Positions 45,071-58,285 of a DNA stretch of 64,000 bases are shown one piece after another (the stretch's first letter is position 1; every line of letters begins with the position of its first letter). The stretch is taken from the NCBI GenBank assembly GCA_007570785.1, contig ML664161.1:6855191-6919190 (forward strand), read 5' to 3'. The position numbers were made by a program, and so were the translations under genes. The DNA comes from Antilocapra americana (lineage: Eukaryota > Chordata > Mammalia > Artiodactyla > Antilocapridae). A model generated the notes under the pieces. That model made no database searches. It saw only the letters and a list, made by a program, of their open reading frames with translations, and had not been told where the DNA came from.

Positions 45071-45929
45071 TACACATAAATTTTAAAAAAGAATTAAAGT
45101 AACTTTTTAATGAAGTGCTTGGACTCTGTACCCCTAGAAGGATATAGTCAAGGGCAAAAGGAATGGGAGAAGAAGTTGCAGTTTATTTATATGTTTAGTT
45201 GTTGGCAATGGTATCTGTGTAGTAACTCGCACACTAGTGTGTACTGTAGTTTCTATAAGTAAATCAATATCCTAATGTAACTGGGAACCAGGTTTTCACT
45301 GTGGGAGAAGGAAATAAAAATAAGGAATGCGGTAAGAATCCTGTGATGTTAGCCTTGAAGTGGAAGTTATCAGTATCAACTCCTGATTTAAAAAAAAATT
45401 CTAGCTCCTGCCCACTGAAAGGGCCTAGATACAAACACACCTCAGTAATTGCACACCTCTTGCTCAGGTTTTCCTTTCTAAATTTTTTTTTTTTTTTAAC
45501 AAAAAGAGCTAGGGCTTTTTGAAAAAAATGACTCTTGAGTCTGCAAAAGTACATGATGCCTGAAAGCAAATGAATGCTTAAGGACTGAACATGTCAGCAG
45601 GACGGAGTTTCAGGTGGAGGGAACTCTGACAGGATGAACGTGGGAAAGTTTAGCTGTTCAAAAGGATGATGATGTCAGTGGATTTTAACATGCTGAATAA
45701 AAACAAACCCACAGATCTGTAATGTAAGGCCAGGGGAAAATAATTGCCAGTTTGTAAATGCAGAAAATTCACTGTTTTGCAGTTCCCAATATGGTGATTG
45801 ATTCAGGCAGTGGATGCATTAATACCAGGTTAGAATTTGTTAGGAAACAGCAGTTTTATCAGTCGCAAGGTATTACCACCCTAGAGATCACTTATTGATT
45901 ACAAAAGGGAGCAGGTACCCCAACAATAA
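45071..45929. other. No recognised feature
   Basis: Unique-looking; two mirror-image frames near 45264-45569 straddle an A/T run and are not genes. Confidence 0.45.
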
Positions 45930-46350
45930 AGAAATAACAGCAGGCACCTCCTTCATCAAATGCTCTAAGTTCACATGACCAATAAGACAAACTGACACAA
46001 TTTGGGACATATAGTCTAGTGTTCTTGCCAAAAATGTTTATCTAATATGGAGGAGACAATTAGACAAATACAGATAATTTAATATTCTATAAGATGATTG
46101 GCCTAAAGTCTTCAAAAGTAAAGTATCAAAAAGAAAACAATAGTAGAGAACTATTAAGAGAGACTGAAATGATGTAAGTAAATGCGATATGTTATCCTTG
46201 ATTGGATCTTAGACTTGTTTTTAAAAAGGTATAAAGGATAACATTGGGACAGTTGGGGAAATTTTAATATGTACTGTGTATTGGATAGCATTATTATGTC
46301 ACTAATTAATGTTCTGGGTAAACTAATGGTATTGTAACTGTGTAGGAAAA
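45930..46350 (+). mobile_element. Old L1M 3' UTR
   Basis: 'gacaaactgacacaatttgg', 'agatgattggcctaaagtct', 'gtaagtaaatgcgatatgtt', 'acattgggacagttggggaa' and 'ctaatggtattgtaactgtg' follow a well-known L1M 3' UTR in order. Confidence 0.75.
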
Positions 46351-46379
46351 TTAGTATCTGATCACAAAATAAAAAATTA

Positions 46380-46760
46380 TTGTAGGGAAAGTGGGGAAAT
46401 ACAAGGAAAGCCTATATCAGAATAACTATTGTTAAAATTTGGTATATTTTCATCCAGTTTACATATATTTAAAGAAAATTGAATTGTACCATACTTGGTT
46501 TTTTATTATTGCTTCTTTTTGTTCCATATCATTGTCAGTTCTCCATTTTATTAGAGAGACCTCAAAGATATTATTTTAAATGGTTATATAATACTGTATG
46601 TTTTCTTTTTAATCTAAAATAGATTTTCTGTTTTATGAGATTTGTTACTGCTTTTCATCCATTCCAACATATCATCAGTTGTAAAACATTATTATTTTAT
46701 ATACTGCTAAAAAGAAGACTATCTTGTCAAATTATGATGCTAGGGGTTTTTTTTGGTCAT
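46380..46760 (-). mobile_element. Probable L1ME-type fragment, antisense
   Basis: 'aatttggtatattttcatcc', 'gaattgtaccatacttggtt' and 'ttgttccatatcattgtcag' suggest an old L1 3' end; diverged. Confidence 0.45.
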
Positions 46761-47419
46761 ACTTTTTTTTATATATGCCTACTTAGGAAATTATAAGCAA
46801 AACAAATTTGGTTAAGATCTTCCTAGAAATTCTTTGCACCCACTGTCCAACTTTCTAAATTGTCTTTCAGTGTAGTCTTTAGTACCTGTGTTTCACACCT
46901 TGCCAGCACCCCTCCCCGCCCCGCCGCCGCCAGTATCACCATGAAAAGCATTGGATGGCATAGCATTTAGTAATGCTCCACTCTCTTTGAACTTTACTCT
47001 TTAAGTGGATGAGTTGTATGATATGTGAATTATATTTCAATAGCAGGGATTTTTTAACACTCCATTATTATGTCTGGAATTTTCTTCCAAGCTGCAAATT
47101 CTGATGTTCCCTGATTTGACAGAAAGTGTCAACAGAGAAGGTGTCAAACAGCCACCAGGGCTTCTCAAATGGTCTACTCAAAAGGTCTTTAAATGGTAGT
47201 TGATCAAAACATTGGATGATTGTATTTGCCCAGTCATGCCACCAGGAATAATTCCTAAGTCACTCTTGAATGGGCAGTGTTGGGCCACAGCTGCCTAACA
47301 GTGCTTGTAACATGCCATCACATCCTGCCTTAGAGAGATAAAAAGTGTTGGGGAACAATGTGCCCTAAAGTAGAGGAAATACAGTCTTGTCTTTTAAAAT
47401 TCCTTCCTTTTCATTTTAT
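46761..47419. other. No recognised feature
   Basis: Unique-looking apart from a short C/G-rich tract near 46911-46931. Confidence 0.45.
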
Positions 47420-47543
47420 TTATTATTATTTTTGTATTTTGGCTGCACTGAATGGCATGCAGAATAGTTCCCCAACCAGCGATCAAACCTACACCTCCAC
47501 AGTGAAAGTGCACATCCTAACCATTAGGTCACCAGGAAACTCC
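47420..47543 (-). mobile_element. CHRS SINE
   Basis: 'tttgtattttggctgcactg', 'gttccccaaccagcgatcaa', 'aggtcaccaggaaactcc'; short TSD around ttttcatttt. Confidence 0.85.
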
Positions 47544-48499
47544 TATTTTCATTTTTATAATATAATTTTAATATTTACCCAAGTAACAAAAAATACATTA
47601 TTCATAGGATTGTCTCACAAGGCAGGGAGAAAAGCCATTTCTCTGCCTGCTCCCTGCAGGTGACCTCAATCCCTTTAGCTGATAGTATTTACATCTGTAC
47701 CTTGGTAACATGCTTATACCACAGTTTTCAGTTTAATCCTCACTTGTTGACTTTTTAAAGGGAAGGTGATGATTTAGGCCTCTTCTGCCTTTCCTGGAAA
47801 GCCCCACTACACCATCACAGTACCTATGAGCACTTTCCCGATTTCATGCTCTCAACGTAACTGTTACAACTGGGGTAAGATCAGTACTCATTCGTAATGT
47901 TAAAGTTAAAAATGACTGCAAAAGCTACCCATAGCTAACCGGTATAACATGTTCTTTCCTGAACAACCTTTTTGTCATCCTTCGAGTGATCTTTTTTTCT
48001 TCTTTGTTTCTCTATATTTACAAATTCAACTGCAAACCCTTCCTTATTCTATAAATCTCTTCAAGTACACTCCGAGGTATTTGGAATTTTCATCTTCGTG
48101 TAGAAAATTCTCCCATAGCCACATGCACTATTCTGTTTTAGATTGTGTGCTTTCCACCTGCTGTATCTGATCTTCTCCCTCCTAGGGCCCCTTCCTCTTT
48201 GCTAATGAATCCCCATGTTTTCTGGATCCCATGTCTTCCTCTTTCCTAGTTGATTCCCTTGGTTTGATGGAAGTGTGCCTTCTGTTTTCTTCCTAAGAAC
48301 TTTGTGCGATACAGACATTTTTGAGACTTGACATTTCTAAAACAAAATTTTGTTTTAATAGTTACACTTAATTGATTTTATTTAAGTTAATTGACTTGGT
48401 GGGGAAATTTATTTTTTCCATTAAAGACTTAAGAATTGTAGATAACATTAGTTTTTTCCTTATTCAGGATATCTTTTTTGAGTAATTAATACAGTCCCA
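47544..48499. other. No recognised feature
   Basis: T- and C-rich unique sequence without a supported gene. Confidence 0.4.
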
Positions 48500-48868
48500 T
48501 GTTTAGAACTTTTTATATTTAATTGTGGGACAATTGCTTTACAATATTGTAGTGATTTTTGCCATTCATCAACCTGAACAGGCCATAGGTATACATGTAT
48601 CCCTTCCCTCTTGTATCTTCTTTCCTCCCTCCCGCTCCCACCCCTCTGGATTGTCGCAGAGTAGCAGCTTCCGGCTCCCTGCCTCACACAGCGAATTCCC
48701 ACCAGCTATCTATTTTACATATGGTAATGTATATGTTTCCATGCTGTTCTCTCAAGTCATCCCACCCTCTCCTACCCCCACTGTGTCCAAAAGTCTGTTC
48801 TTTCTGTGTCTCTGTCTCCTTTGCTGCCCTGCACGTAGGATCGCCAGTACTGCCTTTCTAAATTCCAT

Positions 48869-49010
48869 CAGTTCAGTTCAGTCGCTCAGTCGTGTCCGAC
48901 TCTTTGCGATCCCATGAATCAGAGCACGCCAGACGTCCCTGTCCATCACCAACTCCCGGAGTCTACCCAAACCCATTTTCGAGTTAGTGATGCCATCCAG
49001 CCATCTCATC
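48869..49010 (-). mobile_element. BovB/Bov-A 3' unit nested in L1
   Basis: 'cagttcagttcagtcgctca' to 'gccatccagccatctcatcc': the terminal BovB repeat in antisense, younger than the L1. Confidence 0.92.
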
Positions 49011-50370
49011 CTAGATTCCATATATATGCATTAATATATGATATTTGTCTTTCTCTTTCTGATTTACTTCACTCTGTATAATAGACTCTAGGTCTATCCA
49101 CCTTATTAGAACTGACTTACATGTGTTCCTTTTTATAAACTGTAATATTCCATTGTGTGTATGTACTGCAGTTGCTTTATCCATTCATCTGTCGGTGGGC
49201 ATCTAGGTTGCTTCCATGTCCTGGCTATTGTTAATAGTGCTGCAGTGAACATTGGGGTACATGTATCTTTTTCAGTTATGGTTTCCTCGGGGTATATGCC
49301 CGGTAGTGGGATTGCTGGGTCACATGGTAGATTTATTCCTAATTTTTAAAGGAATCTCTATACTGTTTTCCATAGTGGATTCATCAGTTTGCATTCCCAC
49401 CAACAATGTAAGAGGGTTCCATTTTCTCCACACCTCTCCAGCATTGATTGTTTGTAGACTTTTTGATGATGGCCATTTTGATCAGTATGAGATGATACCT
49501 CGTTGTAGTTTTGATTTGCATTTCTCCAGTAATAAGTGATATTGAGCATCTTTTCATGTGTTTAGCTATCTGCATGTCTTCTTTGGAGAGATGTCAGTTC
49601 AAGTCTTCTGCCCACTTTTTAATTGGATTTTTTGTTTTTCTGGTATTGAGCTGCATGAGTTGCTTGTATATTTTGGAGATTAATTCTTTCTCCGTTGTTT
49701 CATTTGCTTTTATTTTGTCCCATTCTGAGGGTGTCATTTCCTTGCTAGTGATTTCCTTCATTGTTTTCCTTCACTTAAAGCTTTTAAGTAGGTCCCATTT
49801 GTTTTTGTTTTTATTGCCATTACTCTAGGAGGTAGATCATAGAGGACCTTGCTGTGATTTATATCAGAGAGTGCTCTGCGTGTGTTTTCCTCTAAGAGTT
49901 TCGGGTCTTACATTTAGGTCTTTAATCCATTTTGAGTTTATTTTTGTGTATGGTGTTAAGAATGTTCTGAACTTCATTTTTTTACATGTAGCTGTCCGTT
50001 TTTCCTAGCACCACTTGTTGAAGAGATTGTCTTTTCTCTATTGTAAATTTTTGCCTACTTTGTCAAAGACAAGGTGTCCATGGGTGCATGGATTTATCTT
50101 TGGGCTTTCTATCCATTGATTTTTATTTCTGTTTTTGTGCCAGTACCATACTGTCTTCATGACTGTGGCTTTGTAGTTTAATCTGAAGTCAAGAAGGTTG
50201 ATTCCTCAAGTTCCATCCTTCTTTCTCAAGATTACTTTGGCTTTTGGGGTCTTTTGTGTTTACATACAAATTATGAAATTATTTGTTCTAGTTTTGTGAA
50301 AAAATACTGTAGGTAGTTTAATAGGGATTGAATTGAATTTGTAGATTGCTTTGGTTATAAGTCATTTTCA

Positions 50371-51474
50371 CTATTCATTCTTCCAGTCCAGGAATATAGT
50401 ATATCTCTTCATCTGTTTGCATTGTCTGATTTCTTTCATCAGTGTCTTATAGCTTTCTGCATGTAGGCCTTTTGTCTCTGTAGGTAAATTTATTCCTAAG
50501 TATTTTATTCCTCTTGTTGCCATGGTGAATGAGATTGTTTCCTTAATTTCTCTTTTTTGGTTTTTCATTGTTAGTGTGTAGGAATGCAATGGATTTGTGT
50601 ATTAATTTAATATCTTATGACTTTACTGTATTCATTGTATTTACAATACTGTATTTAATATATTCATTCATACTTTAGTGATTTTCTGGTGGCATCTTTA
50701 GGGTTTTCTGTATAGAGATTCAAGTCCTCTGCAAACAGTGAGAGTTTTACTTCTTTTCCAATCTAGATTCCTTTATTTCTTTTTCTCCTCTGATTGCTGT
50801 GGCTAGGACTTCCAAAATTACGTTGAATAATAGTGGGGAGAGTGGGCACCCTTGTATGTTCCTGGTTTTAGAGGAAATGCTTTGGGTTTTTCACCACCTA
50901 GGACAATGTTTGCTTTGGGTTTGTCATATATGGCCTTTATTATGTGAGGTATGTTCCTTCTCTGTCTATTTCTGAAGAGTTTTTTTTTTTATCATAAATG
51001 GGTGTGGAATTTTGTCAAAGGCTTTCTCTGCATCTATTAAGATGATCGTATGGTTTTTATTTTTCAATTTGTATCACATTGATTGATTTGCATATATTGA
51101 AGAATCCTTACATCCCTGGGATAAAAACCACTTGATCATGATGTATGATGTTTTTAATGTGTTGTCGGGTTCTGTTTGCTATAATTTTGTTGAGGATTTT
51201 TGCATCTATGTTCATCAGTGATGTTGGCCTATAATTTTCTTTTTTGTGGCATCTTTGTCTGTTTTTTGGTATCAGGGTGATGGTGGCCTCATAGATGGGT
51301 TTGGGAGTTTTCCTTCCTCTGCAGTTTTACGGAAGAGTTGAGCAGGACAGGTGTTAGCTCTTCTCTAAACTTTTGGTGGAATTTGCCTCTGAAGCCATTT
51401 GGCCCTGGGATTTTGTTTGTTGGAAGATTTTTTATTACAGTTTCGATTTCTGTGCTTGTGATTGATCTATTCAT
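50371..51474 (-). pseudogene. L1 ORF2 fragments, decayed
   Basis: Two surviving minus-strand pieces of L1 ORF2. One at 51289-51474 (61 codons) holds VIKNLPTNKIPGPNGF, an L1 reverse-transcriptase N-side motif. One at 50371-50589 (72 codons) holds TRGIKYLGINLPTETKGL, from the region after the RT core. The sequence between has stops and frameshifts, including around the expected catalytic box, so no active enzyme is encoded. Confidence 0.88.
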
Positions 51475-51649
51475 ATTTTCTGTTTCTTCCTGGTTCAGTT
51501 TTGGAGGTTTTACTTTTCTAAGAATTTGTCCATATCTTCCAAGTTGTCCATTTTATTGGCATATAGTTGTTCATAGTAGTCTCGTATGATCCTTGGTTAG
51601 GAGAATTTTAATAGTAGGGAAAGTGTATTGAAGTCTCCATCCCATCATG

Positions 51650-52500
51650 GCCCCATCTGACAAGTTCCTGCCCATGTTATCATTGTTTTTTGACTTCCTA
51701 AGTGTCTTTCCAGGATTTCTTTATGTATATGTGGAACTATGTGTTTTGTTTTGCTTTTTTTCTTACCGCGTTTACACAAATGGTGGTGTGTTCTGTGCAC
51801 TGTTCTGTATCTTGATTTTTTCCTTAATTGTCTCAGAGACATGTCCATGTCAGTATCTGGAGAGTTTCTTTTAAAAAATGACTGCATAGTATTGCATTGA
51901 ATGAATTTATTTAACTGTTTCCTTGTTTATGGATATTTTGATTATTTCCATTCCTTTGTTGTAATAAACAGTGCTTCCATGAGTAATCTTATAGACATTT
52001 TTTCATGCATGAAAGTGAATCTGTAGGATATATCCTTAGGAGTGGAGATGTTGGCTCAAAGGACATACACATATGTTTGCAACTTTGATAGATATTTTCA
52101 AATTTCTTTTCAAATGAGTTTTTCCAGTTATACTCCTACAGTCTCACAGATATACACTATTGACAAAGTTGAGAGGGTGCCTATCTTTTTAGGAAACAGG
52201 ATAGTTTAAATTTCTGGTTTTCTGTATGAGTGATGTTGATACCTTTTCGTATATTTAATAGCTCATTTTCCCTTTTTGTGAATTGTCTATTCCAGCCCTT
52301 TGCTCTTTTTACTGTTTCACTGTTGGACTTGTGATCTTTTCTCTGGTTAATTTGTAAGAGATTATATTTTATATTTTTTTTTCCAATTTGTTGTTTTCAT
52401 TTGATTTTTCCTATAGTTTTTATGTCAGAAAGTGTTGTTATTATTTGGTTAAATTTAGCCCATTAAAGGGATTTCTCACTTCTGGTTGTTGAAGAGCCTG
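51650..52500 (-). mobile_element. Old L1M/L1ME 3' part, antisense
   Basis: 'gactgcatagtattgcattg', 'tgtaataaacagtgcttcca', 'aggagtggagatgttggctc' and 'tgtgaattgtctattccagc' follow an old L1 3' end. Confidence 0.72.
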
Positions 52501-52504
52501 TTCC

Positions 52505-52783
52505 TAGGCCTTGTTTATCCATCCTTTATATACTAGTTTCCATCTACTAATTCCAAACTCCCATTCCATCCCTTCACCACTTCCCCTCCCCCTTGGCAAA
52601 CAGAAGTCTGTTCTGTTTGTCTGTGAGTCTCTTTCCATTTCATGGATAAATTCATTATGCCATATTTTAGATGTCACATATGTGATATCATATGATAATT
52701 GCCTCTGACTGACTTCACTTAGTATGATAACCTCTAAGTCCATCCATGTTGCTGCAAATGCCATTCTTTCATTCTTGTTTACA
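52505..52783 (-). mobile_element. L1 3' UTR piece, antisense
   Basis: 'ttgtttatccatcctttata', 'ttgtctgtgagtctctttcc' and 'tccatgttgctgcaaatgcc'; younger than its old-L1 neighbour. Confidence 0.85.
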
Positions 52784-53760
52784 TTGGAGTAGGCTTTCTT
52801 GCATTCCTAAAAAGTAGTTTCATCACCCAAGTGTTTGTCCCTGGAGACTTTAGTCTTACACTTTCTTTGAAAAATATTTGAAAGGTCTTTCATGTTTCTG
52901 TTTTAATGTATAGATCATGTCTCCATTCCTTCTATTGCAGAACTGGACCTCTTGACCTTTAGAGTTTTCCACTGTGACTTTCACTGATTGCACGCTCATC
53001 GTGCAGCTCACTAGTCCCTCTGTTCGTTACCTTGTTTAAAAACAGCTTTATTGAAGTATAGCTGACATACAATAACTGCACATATCTATAATGTGCACAG
53101 TTTGATACCTTTTGCCATATATCTATACCCATGGAACACCACCAGCATCAGAAGAGTAAACACATGTATTACCCCCAAAATTCCCTGTGGCTCTCTGTAA
53201 TTTCTCCCTTCTCCCCCTCCTATCTCCTCAGCACCTAATATCTGCTTTCTGTCATTCTAGGTGAGTTTGTGTTTTCTGAGATTTCATGCAAATGGAATCA
53301 TGCAGCATGCATTCTGGTTTTTGCCTGGCCTCTCCCACTCAGCATAGTTATTTTGAGATTCATCGGTATTGTTGCATGTATTGATAGTTCCTCCTTTTTA
53401 TTGCTCAGTAGTGATCCACTGCATGGGTCTCCCACTCTTGTTTGTCCATTCACTCATTGATCAAAATCTGGATTGTTTCCAGTTTTGTGTCCTTTGCATT
53501 TCTTGCAAATTGGCAGCTGGATCCAGAGATTTGACAGACTCAAATTCAGCCCGTAGAAGGCACAGAATGTTTGGTTCCTTTCCCTCTGTGACAGTCACAG
53601 GCCATAGGTGCTTAATGCCAGCATCTGTTAATTCATGGGTGGAATTTCAGGTCTACAGCTTATTTTTCATTTATAAGTTGAAACACTCTAAAGAGCTGCT
53701 TCCCCTCATCTACTACTTGGTTACCCAGTGGTACGCCTCATATAAGGCAGCATAAATCCT
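52784..53760 (-). repeat. Old repeat (likely L1M-related), split by L1
   Basis: 'ggacctcttgacctttagag' and 'ccactgtgactttcactgat' on the left, 'ggcacagaatgtttggttcc', 'catctgttaattcatgggtg' and 'cccctcatctactacttggt' on the right follow one common mammalian repeat in order, interrupted at 53035-53505. Family not certain. Confidence 0.5.
53035..53505 (-). mobile_element. Old L1M 3' end, antisense, nested
   Basis: 'cagctttattgaagtatagc', 'tctttctgtcattc'-like text, 'gcaaatggaatcatgcagca' and 'atgggtctcccactcttgtt'. Confidence 0.75.
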
Positions 53761-54996
53761 GTATTTTTGCCCTTAATTTACCTGTTTTCAAGGGATCCAT
53801 TCTATCCCTTAATTCTTTGTATAAAATTTGCTTTCTCTTGGGAACTGGTTATCTCTTTTGTTATCACTGTTTTGAAATTTCTGATGTATCTCAGCACAGG
53901 TCTATATTCTTACATCAAGGTGGAAGGTTTTCAGTCTTGAAATATTTTCGGTTCTAGAAAATGGTACACCCTTTTATTCCTTGATTCCCTTCTTTCCGGT
54001 TTATTCTCTTTCTGTGACTCCTATTGTTCAGATTTCCCACCTGCTGGATTGGTTTTCTGTCTTCTTATCCTTTATCTTTTTGTTCTACATTTTCTGGGAA
54101 ATTTCCTGAACTTTATTTTCTAACTCTACAGTTCATCTTACCATTTCTGCCGTCAGACTTTTATCTTCCAGGAGTAATTTCTTTTCCGTGGTGGTGGTTA
54201 GAAAGAGCTTCCTCTTTTTGTTTCGTGAGTGCAGTACCTTCTCCCTGAAAACAATGAGTTTTTAATGTTTTCTTTTAGCACTGAGTCTCTTTTCTACAAG
54301 TTATCTTTTTTTTCGCTTGTGGGTTTGACTTTTCATTGTAGAGATTTTCTTCGAACGTCTGAGGATCTGTGGATGTCTGGTCATACTTACGAGTAGAGCA
54401 TAACCTGGGAAGTTTCCTTAGTCAGTGTCAGTGTCTACTATTTCTTCCTGGATTGATCCCTAGAGAAGAATGTTTGGATCCTTTTGTTTTGTCAAAATGG
54501 TATTCTTGCAATCTAAGTGGAGAAAAAAAGGCTGCGGAGGTCCCAACTTTTAATGTGCATATGCACAGTTTTACTCAGAGTCTGTTTTCAGCCTGGTAGC
54601 CCTTCCTCTTCAACCCTTGCCATAGCCTAGAGACTCTGTGTTCCCCGTGTAAGAACACCTCCATTCTTATCCCACAGTCTGGAAGAGACTGTTGCCTGTT
54701 GCACTGAATTGGGGCAGGAATCTCCGATCTGTTTATTTCCTTTGCAGGTATCCTCTTGTTTTTAGCCTCATCTTTGCTAAAGACTTTTCAAAGCTACCTG
54801 GGGCAACAATTCCTAAGCCTTTTGGGGCCCCTGAGGTATAAATTAGATTGCCACTGAGCTTTCTCTGTTGCTGGCATTCTTCAGTCTATTATCAGTATAT
54901 ATGACTCATCTGAAGATTTTATTAAAAATGCTGATTGATTGAACAGCTCCAGATTGGAGCCTAAGATTCTGTATTTATAATAATACAGAATAAACA
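53761..54996. other. No recognised feature
   Basis: T-rich unique sequence with short plus-strand frames (54024-54248, 54369-54599) lacking domains or splice sites. Confidence 0.4.
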
Positions 54997-55208
54997 GCTG
55001 CTGCTGTTTAGTTGCTCAGTCGTGTCTGACTCTTCGCAACCCCATGGACTCTAGCCCGCCAGGCTCCTCTGTCCATGGGATTTCCCAGGCAAGAATACTG
55101 GAGTGAGTTGCCATTTTCTTCTCCAAGGGATCTTCCCAACCCAGGGATCGAACCCGAGTCTCCTGCTTGTTTGGCAGATTCTGTTCAGTCGAGCCACCTA
55201 GGAAGCCC
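54997..55208 (-). mobile_element. Bov-tA SINE
   Basis: 'gtttagttgctcagtcgtgt' to 'cagtcgagccacctaggaag'. Confidence 0.94.
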
Positions 55209-55419
55209 ATAGCAAGCTTCAGAGGGATGCTTATGTTCCTGTTCTTGTTTTCTTGGAAAGGAAAGAAACAGCTTCATTGGAGTTTGTATCATAATTTATA
55301 TAGCCAGTTTCCTATTGCTGAATATTTAAATTAATTCTAGATTTTTACTTTTTAACATTGTGAGATGAAAGCATCAAAAATAAATAAAATATACCCATTT
55401 CCATGTTTGGCTTGAATTT

Positions 55420-56460
55420 TGAAAGATGTCTATTAACTTGTTGAACCACCACCCCAATCCAAATAAATTACATTTTCATCTCGACAAAAAAGTTCCCTGG
55501 TGCCTCTGCCCCAGCCTAGCCCTAGGTTTCTACTGATGGTCTGGCCCCACAGATTAGTTCTGCTGTTCTGTAATTCCATATAATTGGAATTATACAGTCT
55601 GTACTATTTTGTATTAGGATGTTTTCTTTCAGCATGTTTTTTCAATTTATCCCTGTGGAGCATGTATCAGTACTTTATTCCTTTTCCTTGCTGAAAAGTA
55701 TTCTACTGTCTGTCTCTTCTACTACTGTTCTACTTTCTATCCATAAAAAGTGCATTCTTTGGGTATACTACTGTTTAGATGGTGCTAGTGGTGAAGAATC
55801 ACTTGCCAGTGCAGGAGACAAAAAAGACTCAGGTTCGATCCCTGGGTCTTGCCTGGAGAATCCTGTGGACAGAGGAGCCTAATGGGCTATGGTCCATAGG
55901 GTTAAAAAGAGTCAGACATCGCTAAAGCGACTTGACACACAGTTTATTTATCCATTCTCCTGTTGGTGGACGCGAGGTGTGGGTTTTAGAGCCATGATGA
56001 ATCAAGCTGCCACACAGGTTTGTGTCCCAGTCTCTTTTTGTGGACATACATCTTCTTTTTTCTTGGGTAAATACCTAGGAGGAGGATTATTGGATCAAAT
56101 GGTAATCAAAGGTTAACGTTGTGAAGAAATCTGCAAACGTTTAAGCTCTTTCAGGTTGTTCTACATCTTTGTCAACACACATGTCGTCAGTCTTTCAATT
56201 TTAGCTCTTCTAGTTGGTATGCAACAGTATCTCATTTTGGTCTTCGTTTCCTGAACACTTCTGTTCAGATCTTCCACCCATTTTTTGAAAGGCTAATTAT
56301 CTTAGAGTTATAAGAATCTGTTCTTATCCTGGGTCCAAATCATTGATAAGATACTCTGCATATCTTCTCACTCTAAAGTCTGTAGCTTTTGTTCTTAACT
56401 AGGCTTTTAAAGAGAAGTAAATATTTGCTTTTTAACTGAGTCCCAGTTTATCAACCTGTG
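55420..56460 (-). mobile_element. Old L1M 3' half, antisense, split by SINE
   Basis: 'tctgctgttctgtaattcca', 'tcagcatgttttttcaattt', then after a SINE 'ttcttgggtaaatacctagg' and 'tattggatcaaatggtaatc'. Confidence 0.75.
55776..55942 (+). mobile_element. Bov-tA SINE with internal deletion
   Basis: 'gatggtgctagtggtgaaga', 'caggttcgatccctgggtct' joined directly to 'tgcctggagaatcctgtgga', so about 45 bases of the usual middle are missing. Ends 'aaagcgacttgacacac'. Confidence 0.9.
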
Positions 56461-56520
56461 TGTGAGCATGAGCACATGTGCACACGCTGAGAAAGCTATG
56501 ACCACTGTAGTGGATGTCCA

Positions 56521-57878
56521 GTGGTTTTTCAGTCACTAAGTCGTGTCCAGCTCTTTGCGACCCTATGAACTGCTATATACTAGGCTTCCCTGTCCTTCAC
56601 TGTCTGCTGGAGTTGACTCAAACTCATGTCCATTGAGTCAATAATGCCATCCAACCATCTAATCCTCTGTCATCCTCTTCTCCTCCTGCCTTCAGTCTTT
56701 CCCAGCATCGGAGTCTTTTCCAGTGAGTAAGCTCCTCACATCATGTGGTCAAGGTATTGGAGCTTCAGCATCAGACCTTCCAATGAATATTTAGGACTGA
56801 TTTCCTTTAGGATGGACTGGTTGGATCTCCTTGCAGTCCAAGGGACTCTCAAGAGTCTCCTCCAACACCACAGTTCAGAAGCATCAATTCTTGATACCTG
56901 ACCACTGGAAAAACCGTAGCTTTGACTATTCAGGACATTTGTCAGCAAAGTGATGTCTCTGCTATTTAATAACCTGTCTAGGTTGGTCATAGCTTTTCTT
57001 CTAAGGAGCAAGAGTCTTTTAATTTCATGGCTGCAGTCACCATCCACAGTGATTTTGGAGCCCAAGAAAATCTGTCACTGTTTCCACTTTCCCCCCATCT
57101 ATTTGCCATGAAGTTCAGTTTTAAGCAAGTGTTTTCACTCTCCTCTTTCACCCTCACCAACAGGCTCTTTAGTTCCTCTTCACTTTCTGCCATTAGAGTG
57201 ATATCATCATATCTGAGTGTTTGTATTTCTCTCTGCAGTCTTGATTCCAGCTTGTCATTCATCCAGCCCAGCGTTTGGCTTGATGTACTCTGCATATAAG
57301 TTAAATAATCAGGGTGACACTATACAGCCTTGATGTACTCTTTTCCCAATTTGGAACCAGTCCATTGTTCTGTGTCCGATTCTAACTGTTGCTTCTTGAC
57401 CTGCATACAGGTTTCACAGGAGACAGGTAAGGTGGTCTGATATTCCCATCTCTAGAAATTTTCCACAGTTTGTTTTGATCCACACAGTCAAAGGCTTTAG
57501 TGTAGTCATTGAAGCAGAAGTAGATATTTTTCTGGAATTCTCTTGCTTCTATGATCCAACAGATGTTAGCAGTTTGATCTCTGATTTCTCTGCCTTTTCT
57601 AAATCCAGCTTGAACATCTGGAAGTTCTTGGTTCACATACTGTTGAAGCCTAGCTTGAAGGATTTTGCTAGCATGTGAAATGAGTGCAATTGTATGATAC
57701 TTTGAACATTCTTTGGCATTGCCCTTCTTTGGAATTGGAATGAAAGCTGACCTTTTTCAGTCCTGTGTCTATTGCTGAGTTTTCCAAATTTGCTGGCATA
57801 CTGAATGCAGCACTTAACAGCATCATCTTTTAGGATCTGAAATAGCTCAGCTGGAATTCCATCACCTCCACTAGCTTT
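56521..57878 (-). mobile_element. BovB 3' half with decayed reverse transcriptase
   Basis: Antisense from 'tcagtcactaagtcgtgtcc' to 'attccatcacctccactagc'. Minus frames at 57382-57636 (KGREIRDQTANIC, then CFNDYTKAFDCVDQNKLW) and 56987-57295 (RYDDITLMAESEEELKSLL) are parts of one reverse transcriptase. The second catalytic box has lost an alanine relative to the usual YADD, and the frames are not continuous. Confidence 0.94.
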
Positions 57879-58285
57879 GGGTACCCCTCCCCAAATTCTT
57901 GTCTATCTGAAATGCAACTTTATTTGGAATTAGGTTTTTGCAGATGTAATGAAGATAAGGTCATACCAGAATAGGGAGGGCCCTGAATGCAGTGACCAGG
58001 GTTCTTACAGAAGAGGAGAGGACACATGGAGACAACACAGGGGAGAAGTCTGGGTAAAGATGGAAGCAGAGACAGTTGTAAATGCTGGCACAAGCCAAGG
58101 AGTGCCACGAGTCTCCAGAAGCTAGAAGAGGCAAGGAGGGATGCTCCTCTAGAGCCTTAAGGAAGCACAGCTGTGCTGAGGCCTTGGTTTCAGATTTCTG
58201 GCCCCCAGAAATGTGAGAAAATTAATTTCTGTTGTTTTGACTACCCAGTGGTAATTTTTTATGTTATCCCTTGGAAACTAATACA
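57879..58285 (+). mobile_element. MLT1-type MaLR LTR
   Basis: 'gaattaggtttttgcagatg', 'ccagaagctagaagaggcaa', 'ttaatttctgttgttttgac' and the end 'ttggaaactaataca'. The 5' edge abuts the BovB. No internal retroviral genes. Confidence 0.8.

Larger units (their letters stand above)
48500..51595 (-). mobile_element. 5'-truncated L1_BT-type element, antisense (~3.1 kb)
   Basis: The best-preserved L1 in the window. It runs from the 3' UTR 'ttgtgggacaattgctttac' through the ORF2 end 'gctgcagtgaacattggggt' to the RT region 'aagccatttggccctgggat' and stops near 'cgtatgatccttg'. A Bov-A unit lies at 48869-49010. Frames are broken but long pieces of ORF2 remain. Confidence 0.92.
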
